A DNA stretch of 64,000 nt, taken from Haematobia irritans (taxonomy: Eukaryota > Arthropoda > Insecta > Diptera > Muscidae). Of the stretch, positions 1-10,769 are shown in pieces. The DNA lies in NCBI RefSeq assembly GCF_050003625.1, contig NC_134398.1:95875674-95939673 (forward strand), in the 5' to 3' direction. Both the position numbers and the translations under genes were made by a program. Each line of letters begins with the position of its first letter. Position 1 is the first letter of the stretch. A model generated the notes under the pieces. That model saw only the letters and a program-made list of their open reading frames with translations. It searched no databases and was not told the origin of the DNA.

Positions 1-112
1 TATTTTTCGTCCGTGTATCGAGCTGCAAATTTCCCTCCATTCACTTGCCAAAACGCATCAAGTTCAATTATCCTTTCCGCAGTATCTTGTCACAGTATTC
101 GAGTCGCAGTAT

Positions 113-660
113 CTAGTTCACGTACGTAAAATGGGATTTCAGGGTTGATATGAACGTAGAGCTAATTCCAGTCTCCAAGTACAGCATATAATTCGGAGTA
201 TTTTGTGGAAGGTGTTGAATTTTTTTGGTAAAGAACCGGAAGAGTTTCTCTTCATCATCGTAACGCTCATACCCCCAGACCTGAGCTGCATATATTATTA
301 TGGATTTAGAACAAGCTTCAAAAATCTTCATTTTGTTCTTAGCTGAAATTCTAGGATGGTTCATATATTTAGACCAAGTTGAATTAATGGCAATCTTCGC
401 GGCTGGAAGTTTGCTATGTAGATGTATTTTAAATGATAAGTTGTACGAAAAGTGAACTCCAAGATAAGTGTAAATGTTTACAACCTCTATATTCCCATTT
501 CCATAGACCCAATTTAAGCCAGATGGGATTCTTGGCCCTTTGCGGAATATAAGAATCTTCGATGGAGTTAAATTTACCCTAAGGCTCCATGTGGCACAGT
601 GTTTGTATAAATTACTTATCATTAGCCCTTTAGGAGTATCAGACAGTAAAACAATGTCAT
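113..660 (-). pseudogene. LINE 1 reverse transcriptase, palm end and C-terminal part
   Basis: The 169-codon open stretch (622-113) follows the palm and reads through the thumb region, with the typical Y(L)GVHFSYN-like segment around residues 52-60 and a tail of LINE type. Just upstream, in the same frame, DIVLLSDTPKGL is visible (about 660-622), which is what normally follows the YADD catalytic box. The box itself is not intact upstream. The stretch 661-1077 contains more RT-like words in shifting frames and no usable ORF. Pseudogene. Confidence 0.7.
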
Positions 661-1077
661 AGTCGTCCCAGCTACGACAATTCCCCCTTGTAGATTATCG
701 GGAAAGTCATTAATATACAAAGAAAATAGTATGGGGCTGAGAATACAGCCTTGTCGAACTGTTTTATCGACACGATAAATAATAACAAGACATTGAGAAA
801 CTGGCCCTTAGAGTTCATGTATATAAGATTTATTAATCTGATCGTCTTCGACGATAGTCCGATACAGGAAAGTTTGTAGTATAGACTGTTTCGAGGGATT
901 AAGTCAAAGACAGATGTAAAATCGACAAAAAGGCGTATGTAGGCTTCCCATTCAATCTATTGAGGTAAACTATGTTGGTCAAATTAAAAATATTGTCGAC
1001 GGTGGAATACTCCTTCCTAAATCCTGCTTGGTACTCATTTAAAATTTAGTTATGGTCGACGCATTCATTTATTCTGT

Positions 1078-1353
1078 TCAACAGAATATTTTGCAAATCA
1101 TATCAATCAAAGTGAGACCTCTATAATTCGTAGGTACATTTCGATCTCCCTTCTTATACAAGGGAATTAAAATAGACTCACTGAAAGGCAATGGGATTTC
1201 CTCATGGAGGAAGATGTAGTTGAACATTTGTAAAACATCTTGCAAGAAACACCGTGGAACATGCTTATAGAACTCATAAGAGATGTCATCCGGGCCTGGC
1301 GATTTGCCCGACTTGAGACCCTTTACGACACACAACTCAATCGGCGAGCCCAA
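1078..1353 (-). pseudogene. LINE 1 reverse transcriptase, finger region
   Basis: This 91-residue stretch has the SGKSPGPDDISYEFYKH motif of LINE RT domain 1 and the ILIPLYKKGD...NYRGLTLID motif of domain 2, where incoming template and dNTP are held. It ends at a stop directly after KIFC. The palm does not continue in frame, so it is a fragment of a dead copy. It shares strand and order with the endonuclease pieces at 1627-2335. Confidence 0.75.
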
Positions 1354-1626
1354 AATTTGATCTAATAAGTAAGGCGAACACTAACTCATAATTAAGTGAT
1401 TAGGGTTGTCAAGTAGTAATGAACCAAAATGTGATAGAAAATCATCCGCGGTTAGATGTGATCTTCCGTTACCTGACTTTCCACTCAAAGACTTTGCGAG
1501 GTTCCACCAACCCCTCCCATCGGCTACCCTTCTAACTTCGCAATTTCTTGATTGTAACTCGATATTCGTTTTTCGCGGCATAAGGCCTGAAGTTTTGCCC
1601 AAGACGAACAGTAGCGTTCCCTATTC

Positions 1627-2335
1627 TCAGTAGTGTGTTCTTTTTCTAAAGTCCTTTAGATTCTTCTTCATAAGTGTTTTCAAGCGAAAGCATTGCCAAT
1701 CAAACCATTTCTGCTTAAGATCGAAGACTTTCCTACCAGATTTTCGGATCTGTGTATCCGTAATACTGGATGTTATTTGGCGTAACATGTCATCAGCCGA
1801 TGAAATATCCTTGAACTCTAAGCCTGCAGCCAGTTCTGCTAGCCTATTCTGATACTGCGATATCAATCTTTTCACTTTGGTCGATTGAGTCGAATATCGT
1901 GTCAGCAGTGGGAATTTGATATCCAGGTATAGTGGCATATGGTCAGAGAAATGTTTAGAGGCTATCGCAAGGCTATCCACGTCAAGAAGTTCGCTGAGCA
2001 AATACAAAAATCGATGACTGAGCTTCCCATTGCGCCGCAGAATGTATATTCTCCATTTATATCACCTCTTGTTTTCCCATTCAATACGATACCTCCTCTA
2101 TTTTCCACAATATCGATCACCTTTCTCCCTTTCGAATTCAGCAATTTTTCCCTGGAATTTCTCTGAGCACTAATGTTACGATTATCACCTACAAAGTCGA
2201 CCTCAATCTGCTCTTCTCCTATTCGCGCATTCAAATCCCCAATTATGCAAAAACCCGGAGGGTTCAAATTTTGCAAGAAAGTATCAAAGATATCAAAGTC
2301 ACCCTTACACCAAAATTAGACTTCAGAATTATATT
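1627..2335 (-). pseudogene. LINE 1 endonuclease C-terminal half and linker to RT
   Basis: The part at 2276-1962 reads GDLNARIGEE (apurinic-endonuclease-type GDLN box) and later CGAMGSSVIDFCICS, the SxIDF box of LINE endonucleases. The overlapping frame 2007-1627 carries SDHMPLYLDIKF, the terminal SDH box, followed by a basic linker. A frame change therefore separates the SxID and SDH boxes. The enzyme would nick target DNA to prime reverse transcription, but this copy is broken. The 1354-1626 stretch continues the linker with stops. Confidence 0.75.
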
Positions 2336-2339
2336 ACTA

Positions 2340-3138
2340 CACTGTTAGAAAAATATGTTTTTCATATGTTCCGATATAAACAAAATATGTTTCGGGCACA
2401 ATTTTTAAACACAATATATTTAAGTGCAAACATGTAATGTTCCTAAACTAACACAAAATGTTTGGGACACATATGTTAATATGTTAGAATATATTATGTT
2501 TGGGGCATGAATGTTTTATAAAAATAATATGTGTGAATGTAAACATATATAAATTTACAAATTTCGAGTAAACATATATATGTTGTGATACTTTATTCGG
2601 AGAGCGACAGAGAGAGATGGACTGCTTAGTATAGAGAAAGAAATAGAGATGGAAACCGGGAGGGTTGATTAAAAAGTATCAACATAACACAGCGAGAGAA
2701 TGAAATGAGAGCAATTTCTGTGAAACCGATTGTATGTTGTTTCGGAAAACTGTTTCATGATAAGGCCAAAAATTTAATATGCTTAAGTCTAAATATTATT
2801 TAATTTGAATGTTAGAAGGAGTATTCGGAATAAAGAGAATAGACATTCGGAACCAAGAGAATAGACATTTGAAAAAAACCGACATATTTGTATTACAGAA
2901 AAAGATGCGAAGAACTAAAAAATTTCGTGGAAGTGAAAATTATGTGAGGGAATGAACACAATCTTCTTTGGGGAATTCTTCCAAGCATATACTACTTTTG
3001 GACTCAAAATGCTTCCAAACATATAATATGATCACATAAAAGAAACATATTAATGTTTCGGCGGTATCCAATAATATATGCGCTTCCTGCAAAATATGTT
3101 TGGAACATATGTTAGAGAAGCGATTTTTTTTGAGGGTG
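2340..3138. mobile_element. TA-flanked inverted-repeat element (MITE-like) inside LINE 1
   Basis: The element starts CACTGTTAGAAAAATATG and ends (reverse complement) CACCCTCAAAAAAAATCGC, each outer CAC abutting a TA (2338-2339 and 3139-3140). That is the expected target duplication of Tc1/mariner-type elements. It interrupts the LINE endonuclease, whose reading resumes on either side. It has no transposase ORF. Positions about 2880-3138 match 42434-42665 in inverted orientation, so a second family member exists in this window. The interior is rich in ATATGTTT-like words. Confidence 0.7.
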
Positions 3139-3277
3139 TATGCACTTCACAGAATTTTAGGCCATATTTCTCTTGCAATTCCTTTTTGAACCCATACAAA
3201 CAGCCTCCACTTGCACGGACCACTTTATTCCTCTTGGTAGCATCTACCCAATGAATTTGATTTTTATGAATTTTCAA
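3139..3277 (-). pseudogene. LINE 1 endonuclease N-terminal fragment
   Basis: On the minus strand this short stretch reads KRNKVVRASGGCLYGFKKEL, the segment of LINE endonucleases that follows the ETW box (R.SGG..hG.kk). It lies on the far side of the 2340-3138 insertion from the GDLN box, so the two halves were once contiguous. Only about 45 codons remain. Nothing recognisable is seen further upstream at 3281-3511. Confidence 0.6.
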
Positions 3278-3280
3278 AGA

Positions 3281-3511
3281 ACAATTTTTTGTTTTTACAT
3301 TTTAAATAAATTAAATTTACTTGTTTCTGCAAAAAAATCCTAAACTGAAAGCAGTTAGGAATAGTTCATTAATTAGAACAAGGCATGGAATTCTTCGCTG
3401 GGTATAAGAATTTACTACTGAAAAAGAAAAATTTATTCACTGATAACAAAGCATTCGTAAAAATAAACAAAAACCGAACTAAACCCAAGTTTCCACAAAT
3501 TTAGTAAAATT
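3281..3511. other. AT-rich spacer, nothing recognised
   Basis: No ORF, inverted repeat or clear match to other parts of the window is visible between the end of LINE 1 and the A-rich tail of LINE 2. Confidence 0.4.
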
Positions 3512-3535
3512 TTATTTATTTATTTTTATTAATTT
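3512..3535 (-). repeat. A-rich 3' tail of LINE 2
   Basis: Plus strand TTTATTTATTTATTTTTA, i.e. TAAA repeats on the element strand, the normal end of a target-primed LINE insertion. It lies about 250 bp beyond the 3' UTR portion found right of the nested element. Confidence 0.55.
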
Positions 3536-4654
3536 CATACCAATACAACAAGAATAAATTCTTAAAGCTAGTATTGGCTTATTCTGTGATAAAATTTGAT
3601 AGGTTACAATATATTATAATTATTATTTATAGTAACAGTTTTAGTTTAGGAGTTGAAAAGAGGAAAACATGTAAAAACAAAAAAGCAAACAAAATTTAAT
3701 AAAACATAAAATGTAATACACTTAAAATAGATTAATAATAAAATAAAAATTGTATAATTTTACACAGAAAAAAAAGTGTCTCGTAAATTTAAGAAGATTT
3801 TTACAATAATTTATTACAAAAATTTTCCAGAATTTTAGTTCATTTTTCGTATCTTCAACGAAAATTAACTACTCGAAAGGAAATTTTACAAATTCTAAGT
3901 AGCAATCGTTTAGTTCATGGCCTACAAAATACGATGGAAATTTCCTTAAACAATTTCTTAACTGGTAGTTAAAATTTCGTTTGTCAAGCTATAAAACTAC
4001 TTGTGAAATGTAAAGTACTTTCTAAATAATAAGTGCAATTTACTATAAGATTTTTTTGTATGAGAAAATATTTTTTTACGAAGAATGAACTTGAAAGTGG
4101 ATAGCAATTTCTTACTGACAATTCCTATAGTTAATAATTGTTGGTAGAAAATTACCCAATGAAATATTTTTAGTTCACATGTAATTAAATTTATAGACAT
4201 TTTCGTCAAAAATGGTAGCATTTCATGAAGTTTTTGCAAATTTTAAGTTAAACGTTTCATCGTTCATAAACTGGTGTGCCTTTACGAATATTATTCTTAG
4301 AGTAAATTGTCAGCAGATGCGATGAACTGATGCATAGTACAGAGATCTTTATCGGCATAGTGGAATGTGATTAGTATAAAGATGATGTTACTTGAGTTTT
4401 GTTGTGTATACATGAGCGTGGGGTTGTTTTTATTTTTGTTCATTTAGTGGTTTGTGTGTGTGTTTTTTTATTCGTGTATGGTTTATTTGGCTGGATGAGG
4501 TGTTGTTTTCAATAAAGGCACATGTGTTTTTGTTGTTGTAGGAATGTTTTGGCTTTGCTTGGTTTTGTTTGGCATGCTTCAGTTGTATAGTTGGCGTTGG
4601 CGTGGGTTGTTGCATCTTTTAAGCAGGCATGCAACAAGGGAATATAAAGGCATG

Positions 4655-6060
4655 GAATATTTTGGATTTTTGAGACATATATTGGAGTTTGTTTATTAAA
4701 CCTTTTAAATGAAAGTTATTAATATTTTATCGGTAGTTTAGAAAAAAGTTATTAAGAATATTTAGTAAAATATGTTGAAATTTAAAGTGTATTGAAATTT
4801 TCATTATTCAATGTAAAAAATTAATATTCAATTCCAGATGAATTTGGAAAATTTTTGTTATATCTCAGCGTATAGTTTATTCATAAATTGGTAAGTATTT
4901 TTTAATATGACTTTCTTTTAAAAAGATTATTTATTATGTATATTATTATTTGTTAATTATTTTTTTGGAAACCAGTTTAATGTTTTTCTTTGTTGTAAAA
5001 ACAATATTTAATTTCAGAGCAACTCCAGATGGATTCAAACAAATTTAAAAAATAGAGAATTGGTAAGTTTTCCTTTTTAAAATTGGCTTTCTTTCAACTA
5101 TAATATTTACGTTTTTATGACCCTTTTTTCATCAAAATTACAGGTTTTTAATACCTTATTTTAGTATTTCTTTAATCAAATTTTTCGGAAACCAATGTAA
5201 TATTTTTAATGTAAAAAACAAATATTTAATTTCAGAATAACCCCTTTAAAATTTGGAAAAAATTTTAGTACTCCTTTGCTTGTAATTTAATAGTGAATTG
5301 GTAAGGATTCTTTAACTTTCTTTTAACCCTGTACAGTCATCCTTATTTTTTGTACATTAACGTCATCCTTCGTCATTTTGACTACGGCTTATTTCAAGAC
5401 GCTATAGTTTTCATCGTGAGCGAAAAAGTGAACCAAACTTGAATTTATTTTCTTATTCAATTTGGTTTTAATTAGTATAAAACAAAAATGCATAAAACGG
5501 TCGAATTAGTATAACTTAAATTTACCATTTACCAATACACTAAAATGCATTTTAAATCGAAAATGAAATTACGTGTCGTCATTTTGACGAATGATGACTG
5601 TCTAGGGTTTTTTATGCATATTATTATTTTTTTCATTAGATTTTTTGAAAACCTATTTAATAATTTTATTTAATGTAAAAAATAAATATTTAATTTCAGA
5701 GCAACCCAAATAAATTTGGACAACTTTTTATATTTCCCCTCAGCGTACAATTTAATAGAGAATTGGTAAGTTTTATATTAAAAGTTTCTTTCAACTAGAA
5801 TATTCATTTTATTATCGATACAACACAGTTTTATGAGTTTATATAGAATACTTCATTATTTCTCTAATTGTTTCAGGTACAAATTTTATGAGATACGTTT
5901 TCCAAAGAAAAGTTGAATTCCTTACACCATTTGATAAAATGCCCCCAAATATTGTAAGTTACAAGCTAAAATGAAGAATTAAAAATTATATTTCATTACA
6001 TGGTGTTAATTTTCATTATTGTTTCCATTTTTTCCAGCAAGATATGTGAAAAATTTACCT
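4655..6060 (+). repeat. Tandem units bounded by splice-site-like sequences
   Basis: Related segments of 45-66 nt recur at 4838-4890, 5018-5062, 5236-5300 and 5700-5765. Each is preceded by (T)TTCAG or TTCCAG and followed by AATTG/GTAAG. A fifth (5877-5953) and a sixth start (6038) are less similar but have the same borders. The intervening stretches are also homologous (AATGTAAAAAATAAATATT before each CAG). The repeat period is about 172-238 bp, apart from the third gap, which is enlarged by a MITE. Whether these are real exons of a non-coding or coding transcript, or a minisatellite that happens to include splice-like words, is not settled. Confidence 0.6.
5327..5607. mobile_element. piggyBac-type MITE
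   Basis: A 281-bp segment starts CCCTGTACAGTCATC right after TTAA (5323-5326) and ends GATGACTGTCTAGGG before TTTT. The ends are inverted repeats that extend into CGTCATTTTGAC on both sides. CCC...GGG ends at TTAA are the hallmark of piggyBac insertions. The right TTAA has decayed to TTTT. Removing it leaves an intron-like stretch of about 118 bp, the size of its neighbours, which confirms it as an insertion. Confidence 0.7.
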
Positions 6061-6617
6061 ACGATGAATAAAAAACGGATAAGTCAAAATGTACAAACAG
6101 CGAGTTCAAATGAACTACTTTCTTGTTCCACGTGGTCATAATTTTTATTCACAAAAAAACATTGTATTAAGAACTTTCATCATAAGTTTTTATAATAAAG
6201 TACTTTTGCTTAAAGAAAGTTTAATTTTAATGTATGAAAATTTTCATAATAGTAAAACGGTTTGTTGTTCCTTTAATTATTTTATTTCTCTGTACTGTGG
6301 AATGATTGATTTAAAAAAAGTTTAGTCGTCGAGATTTTAAAGAGACTGATAACCAATTTTTATTATCAGGTTTCCCTAAAAATAAACAAGTAAACCAAAA
6401 TAATACTGACTTCTTAACTTGGTAGGGGTATATAAATCTTATGGTGTTGTAAAAATGAACTAAAATACAATGTTATAGATGAACTACAATTTAAGAGAAT
6501 TATAAACTAGACAAGTTGAAAAAAATCTTAAGGGCTAAATCATGGTCAATATTACTACAGTTTAGTTCATTTTGCAATGGAAAAGGGTTCACTGTTTTTT
6601 CAGTGTATAATATATTT

Positions 6618-7780
6618 TTAGTTCTTTAAATAATTATATAATTTAGTTTTAAAATGGTTTGCGTTATCTGTTCGTTGTATTTGTGTAGGCAATAGATTCC
6701 AAGCACGGATACTTGATATGAAAAAATGGTATTCTGAAATATGTAAACGATGTCTTATCTGAATTAGACGTTTACCTCTGTTTGAACGCATAAATCTTAA
6801 CCTTTCATAAAGATATTGTGGACTGCCAGTATAAATAATTTTATGTAAATACAGCAAAGATCTGAAAGTCATCGTTCGTTCCAGTGTTAACCCCGTTATT
6901 TGTTCCGCATACGCAGACACATGATCATATCGTTTCAAGGAGAAAACATATCTTATAACACAATTGAAAGCAGCTTGCAATTTCCTCATACTGACGGAAT
7001 CACAGTTATGGAAGAGTTCGCAACCATAAAGAAGGGTCGGGATCAGATATGCCTTCGCAATAAGCATTCTAATGCTGGGAGGTGTAAACCATTGAGAAGT
7101 CCATAGATTTCGCAACATCCCGTAAATTTTTCCCGTCGTTATTGCTATATGATTAGACCAAGAAAGATGCCTGTCAATTACAATACCTAAGTTTCTAGCT
7201 TGCTCCACGATATCAATTGTATTTCTACCTAGGATTATTGAAGATGATATTATAGGATTCATACTCTTCTTACGTATCACTAAGCACTTAGATTTACCGC
7301 TGTTTATGAATAGTCCATTTGCAGTCGCCCAATCATTAATGCGTTCTAAGTCCCTATTTATATTGCCTATACACTCATCGATCTCCGAAATTGAACAAGT
7401 TGTATATATTTGCAGATCGTCGGCATACATATGTATATGACAAAACTGTAAGTGTCTTGGCAGGTCATTCGTATATAAAGAAAACAACAAAGGTCCCAAC
7501 ACTGATCCTTGGGGCACACCCCTTGATACAAGAGCATTTCGAGAAGTCTTTGATCCATGATGTACCGACTGATATCTCTCAGAGAAATATGATGACATCA
7601 AGCGTATTGCAGAAGGTGAAAATCCAAACATTTTATCTAACTTCCACATCAACATTTCGTGGTCAACTGTGTCAAAGGCCTTCGATTGATCGAGTAATAG
7701 GAGAAAGGCAATATTGTTACGATCCAGGCCAGAACGTATTGTCTCGGTTACACCAGTTAAAGCTGTTATACAGTTATGTA
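6618..7780 (-). pseudogene. LINE 2 reverse transcriptase
   Basis: The continuous 345-codon part (7655-6618) shows GVPQGSVLGP (residues 46-55), the catalytic YADD (77-80), INSGKSKCLV and the C-terminal LINE region ending with a stop at 6618. In-frame sequence upstream to about 7780 adds LLDQSKAFDTVDHE, the first catalytic aspartate block. Before that the frame shifts, and the usual QFGFR-STxxAL block is missing. The protein would reverse-transcribe the element RNA at the nicked target. The frame break from the endonuclease ORF makes this copy non-functional. Confidence 0.85.
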
Positions 7781-7826
7781 AATTGTAAATTGTTTTGTAT
7801 GAGAAAAGAGTTTATTTGTGAATACA

Positions 7827-9386
7827 TTAATTTCTCCATAACAAAAATGAAATGATAGATATAGGACGAAAATTACTTTGGTTCTTTGGTACAGGTATTA
7901 CCTTTGTAAGTTTCCATACGGACGGAAATTTACTTGTTGTAAAAATGCCATTGAAAATGTATGCCAGGTAGTTAAGGATTCTAGGAAGGGGTATCTTTAT
8001 AAATGATGGGTGGATACCATCAGGGCCTGTCGCATTTGATTTAATTTCCAAAATTGATTCGAGCACATCTTCAGTATTGACACATTTAAATTCAAAATTA
8101 ATATTTTCAGGAGGCATTTCACTGAAATCACGATAAAACTCTATGCAGCTAGTAGATAATGGTATATCTAGAAATTTCTCATTCAATATTTCTACGTTTG
8201 GGACATCTCCAGTCTCTTCACATTTATTATTTACACTAATTTCTCGAATCGATTTCCAAGTACTTTTTGAATCCAAGCACCTTGAGAATTTGGAAGTGTA
8301 ATAATTTATCTTAGCAGTGCGTATTCCTAAATTGACCTTATTCCTCAAGTTCCGATAAATATCATGTAAGTAAGAGGTTCTAAATCTCCTCCATCGTCTA
8401 TATGCAAGATCTCTCTGTGCAATTAAGTCCTTAATTTCATTTGAAAACCATGGATTATCTCTGTGCAGTTTTCTCTTGACCCTCAAGGGTACAAACTCTT
8501 CAAATAAACTATGAATCTCTCTCTGCATGAATTGCACTTGATCATCAACTGACGCAAGACAATAGATTTGGTCCCAATCAATTTCCGATACACGAATGTT
8601 CAACAATTCATAATTAACGTTCTTAAAATCTCTATAAGAATAAGTCTCAATATCTTCATTCCTATCCAGTAAATTAAAATCCAGCGTAGTAAAAATAAGA
8701 TCATGTTTGGAAAAAGCTGGTACAGTTAACTGATCATATAAAATATGGTTAGTGCTAGCGTTTACAAAAAAAAGGTCCAATAAAGTTGAAGACGTGCTGG
8801 TAAAATGAGTTGGTATAGTTCTGTTAATAGGATTTAGCCCTATTGACAACATATCATTGAGAATCAAATCATTAGAAAGAATATTACTATTAAAGTCCCC
8901 TGAAATAATAATGTGGTTGTAGTTCATTGTGATAGACTCTAGTTTTAAAATAATATCATTTATATACACATTATTGTTAGGTCTGTACACATTTCCCAAA
9001 TGTATTTTCTCTGACTGATTCGAAAGCTCTAAAAATATGTATTCACAACGGTCGCCCCCATTAGATCTGTCTATAACTTTGCATCTTATTCCACATTTAA
9101 CATAGACAGCCACACCACCAGCATGACTCATTCTATCAGCACGAAAAATATTATATCCATCCAGTTTATATGTGCCATCAGATATACCTGGTTGTAACCA
9201 GGTTTCCGATACACATACGACATCTACGTTCGAGTTTTGAAATATGAACCTAAACTCATCCATCTTTCTCTTTAAACTTTGCGCATTTATGTGAATAATT
9301 CTCATACCTTTTCTAATATTTGATAATATTCGAACCATATTATGTGTACCATACCTGGAACCTGTAGTGTTACTTGTTAAAGTCAA
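7827..9386 (-). pseudogene. LINE 2 endonuclease and start of RT
   Basis: 519 codons. It begins near an HINAQSL box and continues with SETWL, then GDFN, then SKHDLIF. These are the four conserved blocks of the apurinic-type endonuclease of Jockey/CR1 LINEs (about residues 30-240). A basic linker follows, and RT domain 1 (SNATGPDGIHPSF) and the start of domain 2 (NFRPISIISFL) precede a premature stop. The endonuclease domain looks intact. The ORF fails where RT should continue (7827), so the polyprotein is split. It overlaps the ORF1 end by 17 bp. Confidence 0.85.
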
Positions 9387-10200
9387 AGAGTATCAGATTT
9401 GAAGAACAGATAACGTAAACAAATATAAATTGTTTAATAACAACAAAGAGTACAATAAAAGACAAGTTAATATGAATTATGTTATATATTTCAGTGACTC
9501 TAAGATTTGATAGCTCATAATACATAATCAAATTTAAGTTTTTGTTACATTGAACATCGCCTAGTTTTTTTTCGATATCATTTTCGTTACTTGATCTTGC
9601 AATATTATTATTATACATGCAATCAGCAGCCTGATCGCTGATAACATCATAACTGCAATTTTGGCAAATGTTCCCATCTCCATGGGCAGAGTGGTCTACA
9701 TTGTTGAGGTCACTGGTAGATACTATTTTAATGGGTTGATTAGAGTTTACTCGCTTTACATACACTATGCCCCGCATAGTATAAGCTGCTGCCAGTTTGT
9801 TATTTTTTTTTAATCGTAAAGCATTCATGAAAATTTTGTAATTAGATTTTTTTAGATTTTCATTCACATAGAATGGAACATTAGAATCCATACCAATGCA
9901 TTTCAGCGTTAAAGGTTGTTTATATTTCTTAACAAAATTAGCTATCGATTTAAGAATGAAGTTTCTTTCAAATGGTATAGATAGTTTTACTATAATGGTA
10001 GAAGGGTCAACATTTTTGCTTCCATTTCGCGCATTCCATAGACGAAATATAGATTGTATTCTTGGTGGGTTAATTTGCAATGATTCACATAAGTTCAGAT
10101 AAATATTACTGAGGTTCTCATTAGTATAACAAGGAATGCCATTTATTCTTAAGTCACATGCGACACTGGCGTTTTTTTGATTATTTATCTCTTGTTTCAA
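9370..10200 (-). pseudogene. LINE 2 ORF1 C-terminal part (RRM-like)
   Basis: 276 codons from a non-ATG first codon, so it is the downstream piece of a broken ORF1. The segment DLRINGIPCYTNENLSNIYL followed by basic and hydrophobic alternation resembles the RNA-binding fold of L1/CR1-type ORF1 proteins, which coat the element RNA. A small Cys-rich spot (NICQNCSYD) follows. The last 60 residues are hydrophobic and probably out of the original frame. The upstream half lies at 10628-10278. Confidence 0.6.
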
Positions 10201-10277
10201 ATCATGTATTTAATTTTTTAGAATAATGACCTCAGATGACATAGTTTCTAATGAAACGACTCTCCCTATTATAGTTT

Positions 10278-10628
10278 TCAGTTCCTCCTCAATATCATTA
10301 AGTCTTCTTTCAAACTTACTGACAAGTCTTTCTCACTCTCTTTGATGCTCTCATTTATTTTCTTGCAGATAATGTCATTATTTTTTGACATTTGTTCTTC
10401 AATAATCTGCATAAAGTGTGTATAAGACAAGTCGTATTCTGACAGTCGTGGAGTTTTTGTTTTTGAGAATACCTCTGTTACTTCAGAAGGAAGACGTTTC
10501 GTTGCCGATGATATTTCATTGTTATTACTGCTGTTGTTGCCGCCTTTATTGGGTGTATTCATGTTTACGTTTTTTTTTTGTATTTTTCTTTGTTTTGGTT
10601 GAGAATTCCATATATGTTGTTTGTTCAT
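10278..10628 (-). pseudogene. LINE 2 ORF1 N-terminal part
   Basis: 116 codons with ATG. A polar Asn-rich start is followed by a lysine/glutamate-rich stretch (EEQMSKNNDIICKKINESIK) with coiled-coil character, as is common for ORF1 trimerisation regions. It ends at RRN-stop. About 80 bp further, the RRM-like half resumes in another frame. The start codon lies inside a 104-bp tandem duplication (10531-10738). Confidence 0.5.
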
Positions 10629-10738
10629 ATAGTGCTGTTGTTGCCGCCTTTATTGGGTGTATTCATGTTTACGTTTTTTTTTGTATTTTTCTTTGTTTTG
10701 GTTGAGAATTCAATATATGTTGTTTGTTCATATAGTGC
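10531..10738. repeat. 104-bp tandem duplication at the LINE 2 ORF1 start
   Basis: The segment beginning CTGTTGTTGCCGCCTTTATT at 10531 recurs at 10635, each copy ending TTGTTCATATAGTG. The copies differ by a few bases (run length of T, CCATA/CAATA). The duplication repeats the ORF1 start codon and its first 30 codons. Confidence 0.85.
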
Positions 10739-10769
10739 CACAAAACAGAAACCAAAAGACGATTAATTT

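Larger units (their letters stand above)
1..3280 (-). mobile_element. Decayed non-LTR (LINE-type) retrotransposon 1
   Basis: Minus-strand fragments appear in the order expected of a LINE ORF2: endonuclease start (3277-3139), endonuclease end (2335-1962), linker (2007-1627), RT fingers (1353-1078) and RT palm to C-terminus (about 660-113). Frames are broken between the pieces and the YxDD region near 660-700 is scrambled, so the copy is inactive. A separate inverted-repeat element (2340-3138) splits the endonuclease. The 3' end lies beyond position 1. The clade is unclear: the RT phrase NYRGLTLID suggests a LINE outside the Jockey group, but I cannot place it further. Confidence 0.8.
3763..6605 (+). 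mobile_element. TA-flanked inverted-repeat element with tandem exon-like units
   Basis: The ends are CACAGAAAAAAAAGTG (3763) and, as reverse complement of the right end, CACTGAAAAAACAGTG (6605), each next to TA (3761-3762 and 6606-6607). Both subterminal zones share TTTAGTTCATTTTT-type words in mirror orientation. It sits inside the 3' UTR of LINE 2. No transposase is visible. The centre (about 4650-6060) is a set of tandem units with splice-like borders, described separately. Small ORFs such as 6089-6325 (78 codons, no recognisable motif) have no support as genes. 3777-4650 is AT-rich and contains a GT-rich patch at about 4400-4560. Confidence 0.65.

Noticed and set aside
4430..4615. 61-codon minus-strand frame in a GT-rich patch
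   Set aside because: Low-complexity Lys/Thr/Asn-rich composition with no motif; lies inside the non-coding part of the 3763-6605 element.
6089..6325. 78-codon plus-strand frame after the exon-like units
   Set aside because: No motif or start context; AT-rich chance ORF cannot be excluded. Kept only as a remark under the element.
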